From positions 20,092,501-20,156,500 of the forward strand of contig NC_080405.1 in NCBI RefSeq assembly GCF_030265065.1: 64,000 nucleotides of DNA, given 5' to 3'. The DNA is from Corythoichthys intestinalis. Its lineage: Eukaryota; Chordata; Actinopteri; Syngnathiformes; Syngnathidae. A program made the translations under genes and the position numbers. Below the pieces are notes generated by a model. It was not told the DNA's origin, ran no database searches, and saw only the letters and a program-made list of their open reading frames with translations. Numbering within the stretch: position 1 is the first letter of the stretch; every line of letters starts with the position of its first letter. Of the stretch, positions 1 through 12,800 are shown in pieces.

Positions 1-1611
1 AACCAAGACGGCAATCAATAAGGAATTAGTATAAAGATATGCATATGCCCTTATTGTTTTAAGACAGTTATTCTCAAAGTGTGGCAGTAGTTTTCACAGT
101 ATAAGTAATAGTGTTGTTGGACAATTGTTGGTTCATAAAATAAATGCTTATTGTGTGACTGCTTTGAGAATTCACACGATATTGTCTATCTTGTGTATCT
201 TCTAATCCGTTTGCTTTTTTAGCCAATTCTCACTTTTCAGATTGTTTCCCATAAAGTCTCATTTCATTTTCAAAAGGTGATTCAACACCTAGATTAAAAT
301 TTATTTGGATTCAACATTTCAATATGGTCACAAAACCATTTACAATTCCCAAAAAAACAAACAAAAAAAAATGGCGGAAAACACAGACAAGGCTGAAAAA
401 GCAGTTTCTGCTCTTGAACCCATCTTTAAAATAAACTGCTGTATTTTAAGCCAAAAGAACTGTTGTGTTCGATAGAACAATATGTCTATATGCTGCCATA
501 GCAGATTGCGATTTCTGCATCGTGACCCTTGTTATATTACCATGTTTCATCCATAAAATCCCCCTAAAATCCAGCTGTGGCCATTCACGGCTGTGTCTTG
601 ACACTTGGTGATACATGCTACATGGAGTTTTAGGATCGAAAAGAGATAAGTACGCGATAATATCTCATTAAAATCATGGGGTCTTTAATTATGCTCTCGC
701 ATGCGCGCACCTCCAGTTAGGGTTTTGCTGTTTATTTATTTATTATTATTTTTTAAATGCCCTCCTGTTCAAAAATGTTCTTCCCCCAGAAAATTGAAAT
801 TTTAAGCTTTCCAATGATATATCACAAATGCTTATAGGACAATTTTGAAATTTGGCCAAATTGGGGGTGTCTGAGCGGAACTTAAAATCACCAGGGTGAC
901 TATATATATACTAGAATATATACACATTTTTCAACAAACCCCTCCCCCATTCATTCCCAGTGGCCCATTTAAATAACAGGTTCACATCTTGCCCCCGAAA
1001 AATAGTGTTTCAGGGGATTCAAGTCACGTTGAGAGTAATGTTTTTAACTTTTCAAAACTTCAGACCAACAAAAAATTCCTCATTCATTCCGACGGACTTT
1101 CAAGTTGAACACAGCCAGAAACTACAAACTTCATTCCACAATCACGTCCATTTACTTTCAATTTGGAACCACTGAAAGAATTCCACGTTCATTACCATTG
1201 ACATTCAACTTGGACCCTACAAAAAATTCCACCAAATTATCCCCATCATTCAACAGTTTTTTGCATTTCAGCGTGCACACACAATTTCTACAGGAAATAC
1301 ATCCTTATGTTAGTCAACGAAATTAGTGGGTCCCAGTAACTAGCCATGTATACATTTTTTTTTTTTTTTTTTTTAAATTTGGTTACAACTCTTTTGAACC
1401 AGTTTATGCTCAGAGACTACAGTAATAATAATATGTATGATGTATTAAAATAATTTATAATTATTTAGGAAGCAATCGGCATCAGAATTCTTGATGTTCA
1501 GTTATCTTTATACAGTGTAAAAAATAATTTGAAACAAAAAATTTGGAGAACACTATTCTATGACTGTAACGACCTGTTTAATGACTGCAAACATAAGAAA
1601 GCTGATCTTAC
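1..1611. other. Intronic/non-coding sequence at left edge
   Basis: No exon could be supported here. The stretch is AT-rich with a long T-run near 1357-1374. It probably belongs to the intron of the leftward gene whose exons lie at 1612-1989, because that gene has a donor site facing this region. The short ORFs in it (for example 960-1175 and 1105-1326) show no recognisable domain. Confidence 0.5.
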
Positions 1612-1989
1612 CAGTTTTAGAAACTGTGGATAGGTTGTAGTCATCTTTCTGTGTCTTGACCTCCTTCTTAGATAAGACACCCACAGAGGTTGCAGAAGAG
1701 TCTAAAAAGAGAGGTTATACAGTCATTTACAGTACATTTCACTGTGACGATTGGCGCTAGAATGTACAGTGTTATTGAAGAAATAGTAAACTTAATGCAT
1801 TTTCAATAGAATCTTGTATTCTGTACTCAATTACAGACGAAAAACATAAATGAGAAAATATATATTATTTCTATAAGCACCGGTAACATCATTGAGATGC
1901 AAAACCCAGGTGACTGCCAGCAGACCGACTCCACAGACGCAGAGCCGGGGGAGGAGCAGCGTCTGCCTCGGTCTCCTCGGCGCCTTCAT
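1612..1989 (-). CDS. Partial secreted or signal-anchor membrane protein (first two coding exons)
   Basis: Two exons are visible on the minus strand. Exon 1 (1989-1881) starts with an ATG in a GC-rich block and encodes MKAPRRPRQTLLLP followed by a hydrophobic run, VCGVGLLAVTWVLHL, that looks like a signal peptide or type II signal anchor after a basic N-terminus. It ends at a GT donor in phase 1. Exon 2 (1701-1612) follows a good polypyrimidine-AG acceptor, keeps the frame (…DSSATSVGVLSKKEVK…) and ends in a GTAAGA donor, again in phase 1. The gene continues beyond the left edge, so the product cannot be named. The exon pair is supported by splice sites and phase only; the hydrophobic N-terminus is seen directly and the secretory or membrane location is inferred. 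Confidence 0.55.
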
Positions 1990-2420
1990 CCCGCCCGCCG
2001 GCCTATACACTCAGAACATGTCGCCTTTCTTTCTCACGTCTCGTGGCCACTCCCTTGTGCGCCGATACGACTAAAACCGAGCCTGTTGCTTGAGATTTGA
2101 GGCGATCGCCTCTCTCTTTCTTTCTTTTTTTTTTTTTTGTCTCCAACGGATACAGAAGAAAAGAGTGTCAGGCACTCATCACATCAGCTACTCAGCATCC
2201 AACACCGATGGAAGGAATCCGGGTGAACGCGTCGCTTCCAGTCGTAACGTCAACTAGCTTTAATGTGAAAACCTCAGCGTGTCTTCATGTCCTTTCATCT
2301 CGAGTCACAAAAACATCAGATCGCACGCCTAAATAGGACCGAGAAGGCGGTTTCACAGAGCGATTGCATACCACTACCGCTAGGGGACGCCCGTTGGCTT
2401 TCAGAGCTGTAGTACCTGGT
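1990..2420. promoter_or_regulatory. Probable promoter region of the leftward signal-peptide gene
   Basis: The sequence just upstream of the minus-strand ATG at 1989 is locally GC- and CpG-richer than the AT-rich surroundings, as expected for a vertebrate promoter or 5' UTR. No TATA box is evident. A T-run near 2122-2138 interrupts it. Confidence 0.35.
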
Positions 2421-3126
2421 GCAACAAAACATCCAGTTGCAGTGACGTTTAGATAAAACCTTGTTAAATTAAATCAACCTGGATCTATAATGATTGTTAG
2501 GGTTAGATTCAGTAGATTCGCTTCAATGTTTTATGCAAGGACCTAAACTGGTTTTTCAAAGATTAAAATAAGTAAATATTTGCAATAAAAAGCATGCGGA
2601 AGTATGACTGCTACTTTACACAATTGGTGTTCTAAACAACACATTTCAGATCAAGTTTAGTTATGCACAGTGGCCCTAAATCACCAAAAGATTCCAAAAA
2701 CGTCAAAAAGAAAAAGTGGACATTAGCTAGATGACGGTAAATTAAATGGAATGATAACAATTTTAGATAAATATTAGAAATAAAAATCAATGGTGACATT
2801 TCCTCATATAACACCACTCTTTCATACGACCAGAGGGGGTGGGCGCACAGAGAGAGCAGACTTCTGCCTAAGCAGACAAAATCAAAGTATCGCCATATTT
2901 TGTTGAGTTGGCAGTGGACATTTCCTTTAAGTATGAAACAAGTTATGGCAAAATTATTTTTCTGATCTCTGTGGCCTTTGACCTCATGACCCCAAAGTTT
3001 AATCAGCTCTTCTGTGTCATACTACAAACATCATTAGCCTAATAACCTAATTCCTATTTTTACATTTTCGGGAAAATGGGAATTTATTTCTTTTGCAAAC
3101 ATATTAATATTTTCATTACTAAGTCA
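2421..3126. other. Intergenic, nothing recognised
   Basis: AT-rich sequence without supported exons. The minus ORF at 2632-2817 has no domain and no splice context. Confidence 0.4.
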
Positions 3127-3330
3127 GAAAGTGTTTTTGAACAGTTCTGATTGGCTTGGTAGAAAAGCTGTAAGGAAAGATGATCAAGTAGTGGTAGGAG
3201 GAACATTATGTATTAATCTTAAAAGGCCGAAAGTGTTTTTGAACAGTTCTGATTGGCTTGGGAGAAAAGCAGTAAGGAAAGATGACGAGGTAGTGGTAGG
3301 AGGAACATTATGCATTAATATTAATTAGGA
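3127..3330. repeat. 102-bp direct tandem duplication (2 copies)
   Basis: Two adjacent copies begin at 3127 and 3229, each starting GAAAGTGTTTTTGAACAGTT and ending near a GGAGGAACATTATG run. They differ at only a few positions, so the duplication looks recent. Because 102 is divisible by three, one plus-strand frame stays open through both units (65 codons), but there is no other sign of coding function. Confidence 0.85.
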
Positions 3331-3680
3331 CAAAATTTAAGCAATTATTCTTTTTAACTAACGATATCCTTCAAGTTTGATAACAATCCCTTTCTTCATT
3401 CTTCAATTAGCTTGAGCATAAATATGTATATTCAATTTGGCTCTGTGACGTGTGACCTCATTACCCCAAAATTTAATCATCTTTTCCATTTCTTATTACA
3501 AGCATATCCTACAAGTTTGATAATAATCTCAGTCTTGGTTCTTGAGTCATCTTGAACATAATCATACAGACACGTGGAAGTGAATACATAAGCAGTCCAT
3601 ACAGCAGTTTTGATCAACGTCAGTAGAACAGAAGGAAAGTGGCAGTAAAAAAGGGCCTACAGTATATGTAAGTTTACCTA
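3331..3680. other. Intergenic, nothing recognised
   Basis: AT-rich sequence between the tandem repeat and the hAT element, with no exon or named repeat supported. Confidence 0.4.
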
Positions 3681-3688
3681 ATTGCAAG

Positions 3689-4628
3689 TAGAGCTGGGAA
3701 TCTTTGGGCACCTAACGATTCGATTACGATTACTATTCAGAGGCTCTGATTCGATTATAAAACGATTACCCCCCTCCTTTTAAATTTTTTAAAAAAAAAT
3801 TAAAAAATGTTTTGTACATTAGTTCCAAAATTGTTCAAAAATATTCTCAGGCTAAACCAAATTACTATTTCAGTATCAAGTTAACATATAGCAGTAAAAA
3901 ATATACAAAAATAACAGTAAATAAAAAACTCTAGTCCCCATTCGATATCAGCAGCTTTAAACTACATTCAATTATTTTAATGTTGTGAATCAACCGTTAA
4001 AGTTGTTAAAATTGCTCCCGTCATTCCATAATTTCCCTTTTGTCTACTTTCGACATGTGAACGTTTTAAAACTATTTTAAAGATAGATTCAAGTCAATAT
4101 TTTACCGATTTAGGAGTATTTTAGATAAAAAGTTAATTAGGTTTGTTTGGAAGGTTCGCTACAACAGCCTTGCAGGGAAGTGTACTGCTTTAAGATGGCG
4201 GCCGTTTACTACGCCCGCATCTAGCTTTTTGTTGCTGTGCTGCTAACGCTAATGCATCTAGTCCTATATAAATGATATCTACCGTAACATGTGGATGCCA
4301 CTGGATGTACTTTGTAGCAGCTTTTCGGCAGCAGTCAGGTATGTTGTTGTGTTTTTTTATAACGTGGCATGAGTTGAGCTAGAGCCATGAGTTGAGCATT
4401 GGCATTACCTGACGGGCCGGGTAATGAGAAGCATGATGTTTGGCTACTCTCGCTCCGTTCTTCCTCATTGCTCCCGAAGACCGCGCGACGCGCCGAGTGT
4501 GTTATACTGTACTTCCGCTTTACTTGGCATATTTCAATAATCGGAATTTGGATGTTTGTGAATCGTTTTCGAATCTTCTACGGCCGAATCGCGAATAATC
4601 TAAGAATCGGAAATTTTGCACACCTCTA
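3689..4628. mobile_element. Non-autonomous hAT element with perfect 8-bp target duplication
   Basis: The element starts TAGAGCTGGGAATC and ends GCACACCTCTA, giving short imperfect inverted termini of the TAGAG type. It is flanked by a perfect 8-bp duplication, ATTGCAAG, at 3681-3688 and 4629-4636. Subterminal regions are rich in short CGATTCG/GAATCG motifs, typical of hAT subterminal repeats. No transposase ORF was seen, so it is a 940-bp deletion derivative or MITE. An 8-bp duplication is the hallmark of the hAT superfamily. The matching duplication suggests a fairly young insertion. Confidence 0.85.
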
Positions 4629-4996
4629 ATTGCAAGTATGTAAAAATAAGTTTGGAGGCAAAAGTTAAACATTTTTTACTGAGTAAGCCATTCTAATTTT
4701 CTATACATACAGTCATGGATGAAATTATTGGCACCCCTGGAATTTTTCCAGAAAAACAGCATTTCTCACAGAAATTAATGCAACTGCAAATGTTTCCAGT
4801 GTTTATTTCTTGGATGTGCATTGGATAAACACAGAAAAGCTGAGGAAAAAAGCCAAAATTGACAAAAGTTTCAACTAAACTAAAAAAAAAAAAAAAAAAA
4901 AATAGGCTGGACACAGTTGTTGGGACCCTCACCTCAATATTTGGTTGCACATCCTTTGGAAGAAATAACAGATAATCGCTTCCTATAACCATCAAC

Positions 4997-5440
4997 TGTC
5001 ATGTTTGTGTGCATTCTCAATTGCTTTTTTTCTTCATTCAGCACCTGATTGAGCTGGATGGGCGAGGCAATGCGACACACCTGTGATGCATTAGGAAAGC
5101 TCAATATTTAAGGATGCCTGTGCTGTCACCAGTGTTGGACTATTAGTTGCTTACTAACCGCTGTGTGCGTCTTCTTGAGAGCGCTTGCCTTTTACAGTTG
5201 TATTCTTTGTATACAATGTTTTGTTGGTATTTTTGTTGGACTTTGCTATTATTTGTTTTGGCCTTTTCTGGGCATTGTTGCCTTCCCCTTGGTTCTCTCG
5301 CCAACTCAGTTCGGGCCATTTTTGTTTTGTATTGTTTCTCGTGTGTTCTGGCATGCTCCCTTATTTATTATTACAAAATGAGAACTATTAAAAATTTCCA
5401 CGTCTGTGTTTAGATCCATATTTAACGGCTCGCCCTTTCA
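4997..5440. mobile_element. Probable solo LTR (Gypsy-type), inserted in a Tc1 copy
   Basis: The block starts TG and ends CA, with near-matching 4-bp flanks (CAAC before, TAAC after), and sits inside an otherwise continuous Tc1 remnant. Its layout resembles fish Gypsy LTRs: an early upstream region with a CACACCTG segment, a TATTTAAGG box, and an ATTAAAA signal followed by a CACGTCTG-like segment near the 3' end. No internal retroelement sequence remains, so it is a fossil left by recombination between LTRs. The family assignment rests on remembered LTR layout only. Confidence 0.45.
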
Positions 5441-5544
5441 TAACAAAGTTTTGTGCACCTCTCAGATGGAATATTGGAAGACGCTTCTTTTGTGAACTGT
5501 GCCAGGTCTCTCAGATTTGAAAAGTGCCTTCTTGCAACAGAAAT

Positions 5545-6125
<581 letters not shown>

Positions 6126-6143
6126 AGAGATCTCAAAAGAAAA

Positions 6144-6576
6144 GATTGAAAATTAATGTGAAACTGAATAGAAAGAGTTGGGTAAAAAATAACACTACGG
6201 ATTTCTGCAAAGTTATTTTTAAGTAATTGTTTAATTAGATGCTTATGATTGGTGTCCTTCAACAACGCCCCAAGTTTCTGAAGGGTGGGGCCAAGCGGTG
6301 CGCATGCATTTACAACATACCTTTCGTGCGATGTTTTGGTGATCTCTGCATCCCTACTTGATAATATATATGAGAGGAGATTGAAAATTAATGTGAAACT
6401 GAATAGATAGAGTTGGGTAAAAAATATCACTAAGGATTTCTGCAAAGTTATTTTTAAGTAATTGTTTAATTAGATGCTTATGATTGATATCCTTCAACAA
6501 CGCTCCAAGTTTCTGAAGGGTGGGGCCAAGCGGTACGCATGCATTTCCAACATACCTTTCATGCGATGTTTTGGTG
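6144..6576. repeat. 235-bp tandem duplication (2 copies)
   Basis: The block starting GATTGAAAATTAATGTGAAA at 6144 is repeated at 6379, an offset of 235 bp, with similarity running to the GCGATGTTTTGGTG motif at 6341 and 6576. The two copies differ at roughly a dozen positions. It abuts the end of the Tc1 palindrome and has no recognised coding content. Confidence 0.8.
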
Positions 6577-6608
6577 TACATGATGTCTGTGACGTCACTA
6601 AAGTGCAT

Positions 6609-6897
6609 TCTGGTGGCAATTAGTTACAGAATGCAAAAAAAAAAAAAAAAAGAAAGAAATCAAGAGTATTGAAATTAGATTTGTTTCAATTTAATGAACC
6701 AAGAAGTAATCTTATTGGTGAAAAATGTCCAAGCTTTGCTTACATTTGATAAATCTGACACCATTTTACTTTCAGATAAAAACAAAAAACTAAATGTGCA
6801 AAATGGGTTTCAGGCAGGATTTTTCAACCCCAGAAAAAACAACACAGAATGCATGTGCTAAAATTAAGACATGCATCCAAAGTAAATGGAAAAAATA
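6609..6897. other. 3' flank of the KASH-like gene
   Basis: AT-rich sequence with an A-run near 6635-6651. It lies just 3' of the minus-strand stop (6898-6900) and is probably its 3' UTR. No strong polyadenylation signal was pinned down. Confidence 0.35.
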
Positions 6898-9800
6898 TCA
6901 GATAGGAGGTAAGGCTCCATAGTGCACACTAAAGTAGGGTTGTAACATCCGGCACAGACTCCTCCAAAGGCTGTGTAATGGAAGAAAGTCTAAATTTCTT
7001 GCATGTGCTGCTGTAGCCAGAATGAGCAAAATGGTGATAATGACCATGCAGACCACATACATTTTCCGGGTGGAGAATTCGTTTGCTTCTGTGCACCTAG
7101 AAGAAGAGGATCATATGTGAACTCGTGCAAAATTTAATTGTGACTGTAGTACAAAACCTGATGTTGGAATGTTACCTGTTTGTTGGCTGGTTGGCTGGAG
7201 GACTGGTCAGTTCCTCGGCTTTAGTGTCCTCCTGTATATAAAACTTGATTCACATCACTGAGCCCCTCCATTATCATATATTGTTATACATTTTAGATTA
7301 TATTGCCCTGCTCCCTACACACACACAAACTTTGAACCCTGCGACTTACAGCCCAATGCGGCTTATTATATAGTGTAACGAGCTTTAGTGTAAATATCCC
7401 ATAATATAATATGTAGCGTGTAGTCCAGCGTGGCCTATATATAAACAAAGGCAGTATTTTTTTAGATTTGGGTGTTGCCTATAAACAGGTGCACCCTAAA
7501 GTCCAAGAATTACAGTGCTTGTATTAGAAAAACCATCTGTAGTGGGGGGGGGGGGGGGGGGGTCTTTATATTTCAATGTAAGAATGGCCTCATACTTGAA
7601 CTGAATCCATGGATGGTGCTGTTATGCTTTTCATTTCGACTGGGGCAACAAGAAGCATAATTTCCTCTGCGAAGGTCATCACAGGATGATGCGATGCTTC
7701 ATTTTCTCCAACTGAATCACTGTAAGTAGCTCTAGAAAACAGAAACAACCCCAAATAAATAGGTGTACACAGAGGTGTATACTCAGTGAAGGTGTTTCCA
7801 AAATACAGTGGTGCCTTGAAATAAGAATTGATTTGTTTGGTGGCCACATAACTCAAAACACTGTTTTCCCACTGAAATAAAAGGAAATGACAACCTGTGC
7901 AAGCCTGTACAGTGCCTTGCAAAAGTATTCGGCCCCCTTGAGTCTTGCAACCTTTCGCCACATTTCAGGCTTCAAACATAAAGATATAAAATTTTAATTT
8001 TTTGTCAAGAATCAACAAGTGGGATATTGCAATATTATTCGGCCCCCTTGCGTTAATACTTTGTAGCGCCACCTTTTGCTCCAATTACAGCTGCAAGTCG
8101 CTTGGGGTATGTTTCTATAAGTTTTGCACATCAAGAGACTGACATTGTTGCCCATTCTTCCTTGCAAAACAGCTCGAGCTCAGTGACGTTGGATGGAGAG
8201 TGTTTGTGAACAGCAGTCTTCAGCTCTTTCCACAGATTCTCGATTGGATTTAGGTCTGGACTTTGACTTGGGCATTCTAACACCTGGATACGTTTATTTT
8301 TGAACCCTTCCATTGTAGATTTGGCTTTATGTTTTGGATCATTGTCCTGTTGGAAGATAAATCTACGTCCCAGTCTCAGGTCTTGTGCAGATACCAACAG
8401 GTTTTCTTTCAGAATGTTCCTGTATTTGGCTGCATCCATCTTCCCGTCAATTTTAACCATCTTCCCTGCTGAAGAAAAGCAGGCCCAAACCATGATGCTG
8501 CCACCACCATGTTTGACAGTGGGGATGGTGTGTTCAGGGTGATGAGCTGTGTTGCTTTTACGGCAAACATATCGTTTTGCATTGTGGCCAAAAAGTTCAA
8601 TTTTGGTTTCATCTGACCAGAGCACCTTCTTCCACATGTTTGGTGTGTCTCCCAGGTGGCTTGTGGCAAACTTTAAACGAGACTTTTTATGGATATCTTT
8701 GAGAAATGGCTTTCTTCTTGCCACTCTTCCATAAAGGCCAGATTTGTGCAGTGTACGACTGATTGTTGTCCTATGGACAGACTCTCCCACCTCAGCTGTA
8801 GATCTCTGCAGTTCATCCAGAGTGATCATGGGCCTCTTGGCTGCATCTCTGATCAGTTTTCTCCTTGTTTGAGAAGAAAGTCTGGAAGGACGGCCGGGTC
8901 TTGGTAGATTTGCAGTGGTCTGATGCTCCTTCCATTTCAATATGATGGCTTGCACAGTGCTCCTTGAGATGTTTAAAGCTTGGGAAATCTTTTTGTATCC
9001 AAATCCGGCTTTAAACTTCTCCACAACAGTATCTCGGACCTGCCTGGTGTGTTCCTTGGTTTTCATAATGCTCTCTGCACTTTAAACAGAACCCTGAGAC
9101 TATCACAGAGCAGGTGCATTTATACGGAGACTTGATTACACACAGGTGGATTCTATTTATCATCATCGGTCATTTAGGACAACATTGGATCATTCAGAGA
9201 TCCTCACTGAACTTCTGGAGTGAGTTTGCTGCACTGAAAGTAAAGGGGCCGAATAATATTGCACGCCCCACTTTTCCATTTTTTATTTGTTAAAAAAAGT
9301 TTAAATTATCCAACAAATGTTGTTCCACTTCACGATTGTGTCCCACTTGTTGTTGATTCTTGACAAAAAAATTAAATTTCATATCTTTATGTTTGAAGCC
9401 TGAAATGTGGCGAAAGGTTGCAAGATTCAAGGGGGCCGAATACTTTTGCAAGGCACTGTATGTAATGTTTCCATAGTACTGTTTTGTAAGAAGACAAACC
9501 AACAACAAGAAAAAGTAATACCACACCCATTTGAAGTGAACAGTATGGCAACAGCAGTGTGACATAAATATGTTACACATTGCACTGCTTTTTTCAGTAT
9601 GCTTGCCATGGCCATCAGTTGGCAGTATAATACGACATATAGATACAGATATACCTGTACCTCTACAAAGAGATTGGTGACAATCTAGTAATATTATATA
9701 TTCTCAAACGTAGATAAGACACATATGTGGTTATTGTAGTCCAAATCATGGCTCCAAAATGTATGTAAAATAAATACTGTAAATACTTACAGCAAAGCCT

Positions 9801-12800
9801 CATCTTCTCGGTCCTCTAACTGACTCCTCAGCAGCTGGTTTGTCTCCCTGAGATCCTAAAGTACACAAAACTCAAGCAGCTAAGTTCTAACTATTCAGAT
9901 AATCCTTTGGTCACAAGAACACAAAAGTGTTGGTGGCTTTGCTTTGCTTTTTTAGACCAGTCTCGAAAGGAAAGTGTCTGCAAGAACATGTTTGTGTTTT
10001 GATAGTCTTTTTCCCATTTTTGAATGAGTATTACCTAGTATCTGCATAGCGCTGTAATTTTAAAGAATCAAAACTCAGAAGTTGACTTAGCGTAAATTGT
10101 TGAATATATTTTGCTGTTTATTAATGTTGAGCTCAAAACCACACTATCCCAGACCGAGACTTGCATAAGACCAGAACTCACTGAGATTAAAGGTCAAATC
10201 CTACTGGACGCATTTGCGGCCCGTGTCCGGCAAGATATAGCGCCAGAGCCACACCGTTTCCATTATATCCTATTGTTCAAAGTATACCACATATGCGCTA
10301 CGGATAGACTGCGGACCATCTTCGGCATGCCGGAGCCCGGCGGATGGTTTGAGCTACTTTCTAGTTTTGCTGGAGACGCACCTGTCAAAATGGGCGGAGC
10401 CAGGCCTGGAGTCAACAGGACAGGTGCTTATTCACGGTTTAAACACCAGCGAACATGGACGAACAACGCTTCATCATGGTGGTGGAAAGTCACAAAGTCA
10501 TTTATGATGCAGCAGATCCTTTTTATAAGGACAACCTTTAAAAGGAATCTGCATGGAACGCCATAGCAGAAGCTATGAGGGTAGACAGTGAGTTTTTATG
10601 CAAGTCATTTAATTTAAAACAGTAATTACATAGTAGAGGACGGGTTGGTGGCGTGGTCGGGGTGTCACAAACCCATGGCAAAAGCAAAAAAAAATCGGGG
10701 AACGTTCAGTCAAATTAAGTCCACCTCTCTCTCTTCTTTATTGAGTACAGACACCGTGTGTTTCTTTGTCGTTTTTTTTAATGCCACATTATCACGCACG
10801 ATCACGCGACAGTTCACGACGGGACAGAGTTGCCGGACCACAGTTTTGCGCAGCTGGTATGTTTTGTCCTATTTTTTTGACGTACTGCGGAGCACGCAGT
10901 CAACACGGAGCTTGGCAGGTCCATACTGCAAACACATCCAGTATAATTTGGCCTAAAGAATTCAGCCAAGAGAAGACCCAATAACTAAACATATATATAT
11001 ACACATACGGTGGTATGAAAAAGTATCTGAATCTTTTGGTATTTCTCATATTTCTGCATAAAATCACCATCAAATGTGATCTGATCTTTGTCAAAATCAC
11101 ATAGATGAAAAAACAGCGTCTACTTAAAATAAAATAATCCAAACATTTATAGGTTTTCATATTTTAATGAGGATAGTATGCAAACAATGGAAGAAGGGGG
11201 AAAAATAAGTAAGAAAACCATCAGATTTAATATTTTGTGGCCCCCCTTTGGCAGCAATAACTTCAACCAGACACTTCCTGTAGCTGCAGTCAGATCAGTC
11301 TGGCACATCGATCAGGAATAATCTTGGCCTATTCTTCTCTACAAAACTGCTGTAGTTCAGTCAGATTCCTGGAATGTTTGGCATGAATCGCGGTCTTTAG
11401 GTCATGCCACAGCATCTCAATCGGTTCAGGGCCGGCCCAGGCCTTTTGGGTGCCCTAAGCAAAATAATGCCAAGTGGCCTATATTTTGGGCCCATCATTT
11501 CGTCACAGTGTACTGTGAAACCTATTCATGCAATCCAACCCATATGTCCATATTTTGTATATTAATCAGATTTTTCGTTTCTCTGCTCCAGAAGGATAAA
11601 TTCTCTTCAACATATTCATGCATCTATTTTCAAAGCAATTTTGAGCACCAATCATCGCAAAGCAGGCTCAACATCACTCCCCAGGTTGCCAGATTGTAAT
11701 GACAAGAAAATGGATGTTTGCATAGATAAATAGCTATGCGCCACATTATTCACGATGCTCTATTAACAACGTATAAAATGAGGTTGCCAGATTGGGAGCC
11801 CCCTAGTGGTCAGGGTTAGGGTAGGGCCCTAAGCAGCTGCATAGTCTGCGTATAGGCTGGGCCGGCCTTGATCGGGTTCAAGTCTGGACTTTGACTTGGC
11901 CACTCCAGAACGTGCACTGTGTTCATCTGAAAACATTCTGAAGTTAATTTACTTCTGCATTTTGGATCATGTCTTGTTGCAGCATCCATTCTGCTTGTAG
12001 CTTCAATTGTCTGACAGACGGCCTCTGGTTTTCTTGCAAAACATCCTGTTAAACATTTGAAGTAATTCTTCCATTAATGATTGCAAGTTGTCCAGGCCCC
12101 AAGGTGGCAAAACAGCCCCAAATCATGATGCTTCCCTCCACCATGCTTCACGGTGGGGATGTTGGTGAGCTGTTCCATTTCTCCTTCACACATGACGTTG
12201 TATGTTACTCCCTAACAATTCAACTTTGGTTTCATCAGTCCACAAAATATTTTGCCAAGACTTCTGTGGAGTGTCCAAGTCCCTTTTTGAGAACATTATA
12301 TGAGCAACAATGTTTTTTTTTTTTAGACAGCAGTGGCTTCCTCCGTGAAGTCCTTCCATGAACACCATTCTTGGCCATAATTTTACATATAGTTGATGTG
12401 TGCACAGAGATATTGGACTGTGCCAGTGATTTCTGTAAGTCTTTAGCAGACACTCTAAGGTTCTTTTTTAGCTCTTTGAGTATTCAGCGCTATACTCTTG
12501 GCGTCATCTTTGGTGGACGGCCACTCTTTGGGAGAGAAGCAACAGTGCCAAACTCTTTCCATGTGTACACAGCTTCTCTGACTGTCGATTGAAGAACATC
12601 CAGACTTTTTGAGATGTTTTTGTATCCTTTCGCAGCTTTATACAAATCATAAATCCTTGCTCGCAGGTCTTCAGACAGCTCTTTTGACCGAGCCATGATC
12701 CACATCAGACATCAAGACAATTCTTACCAGGTGTGTGTTTTATAGTGGGCAGGGCAGCTTTAAACTATTCATCAGTGATTGGGCAGTGGGCACACATCTG

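Noticed and set aside
4399-4629. 76-codon plus ORF
   Set aside because: It lies wholly inside the hAT element 3689-4628, at its right end, and has no transposase motif.
8300-8907. Plus-strand ORFs of 61-80 codons
   Set aside because: They are antisense shadows of the Tc1 transposase on the minus strand.
10111-10566. 151-codon plus ORF as a gene
   Set aside because: It has no domain in its own frame. The meaningful MADF signal lies in another frame and is interrupted.
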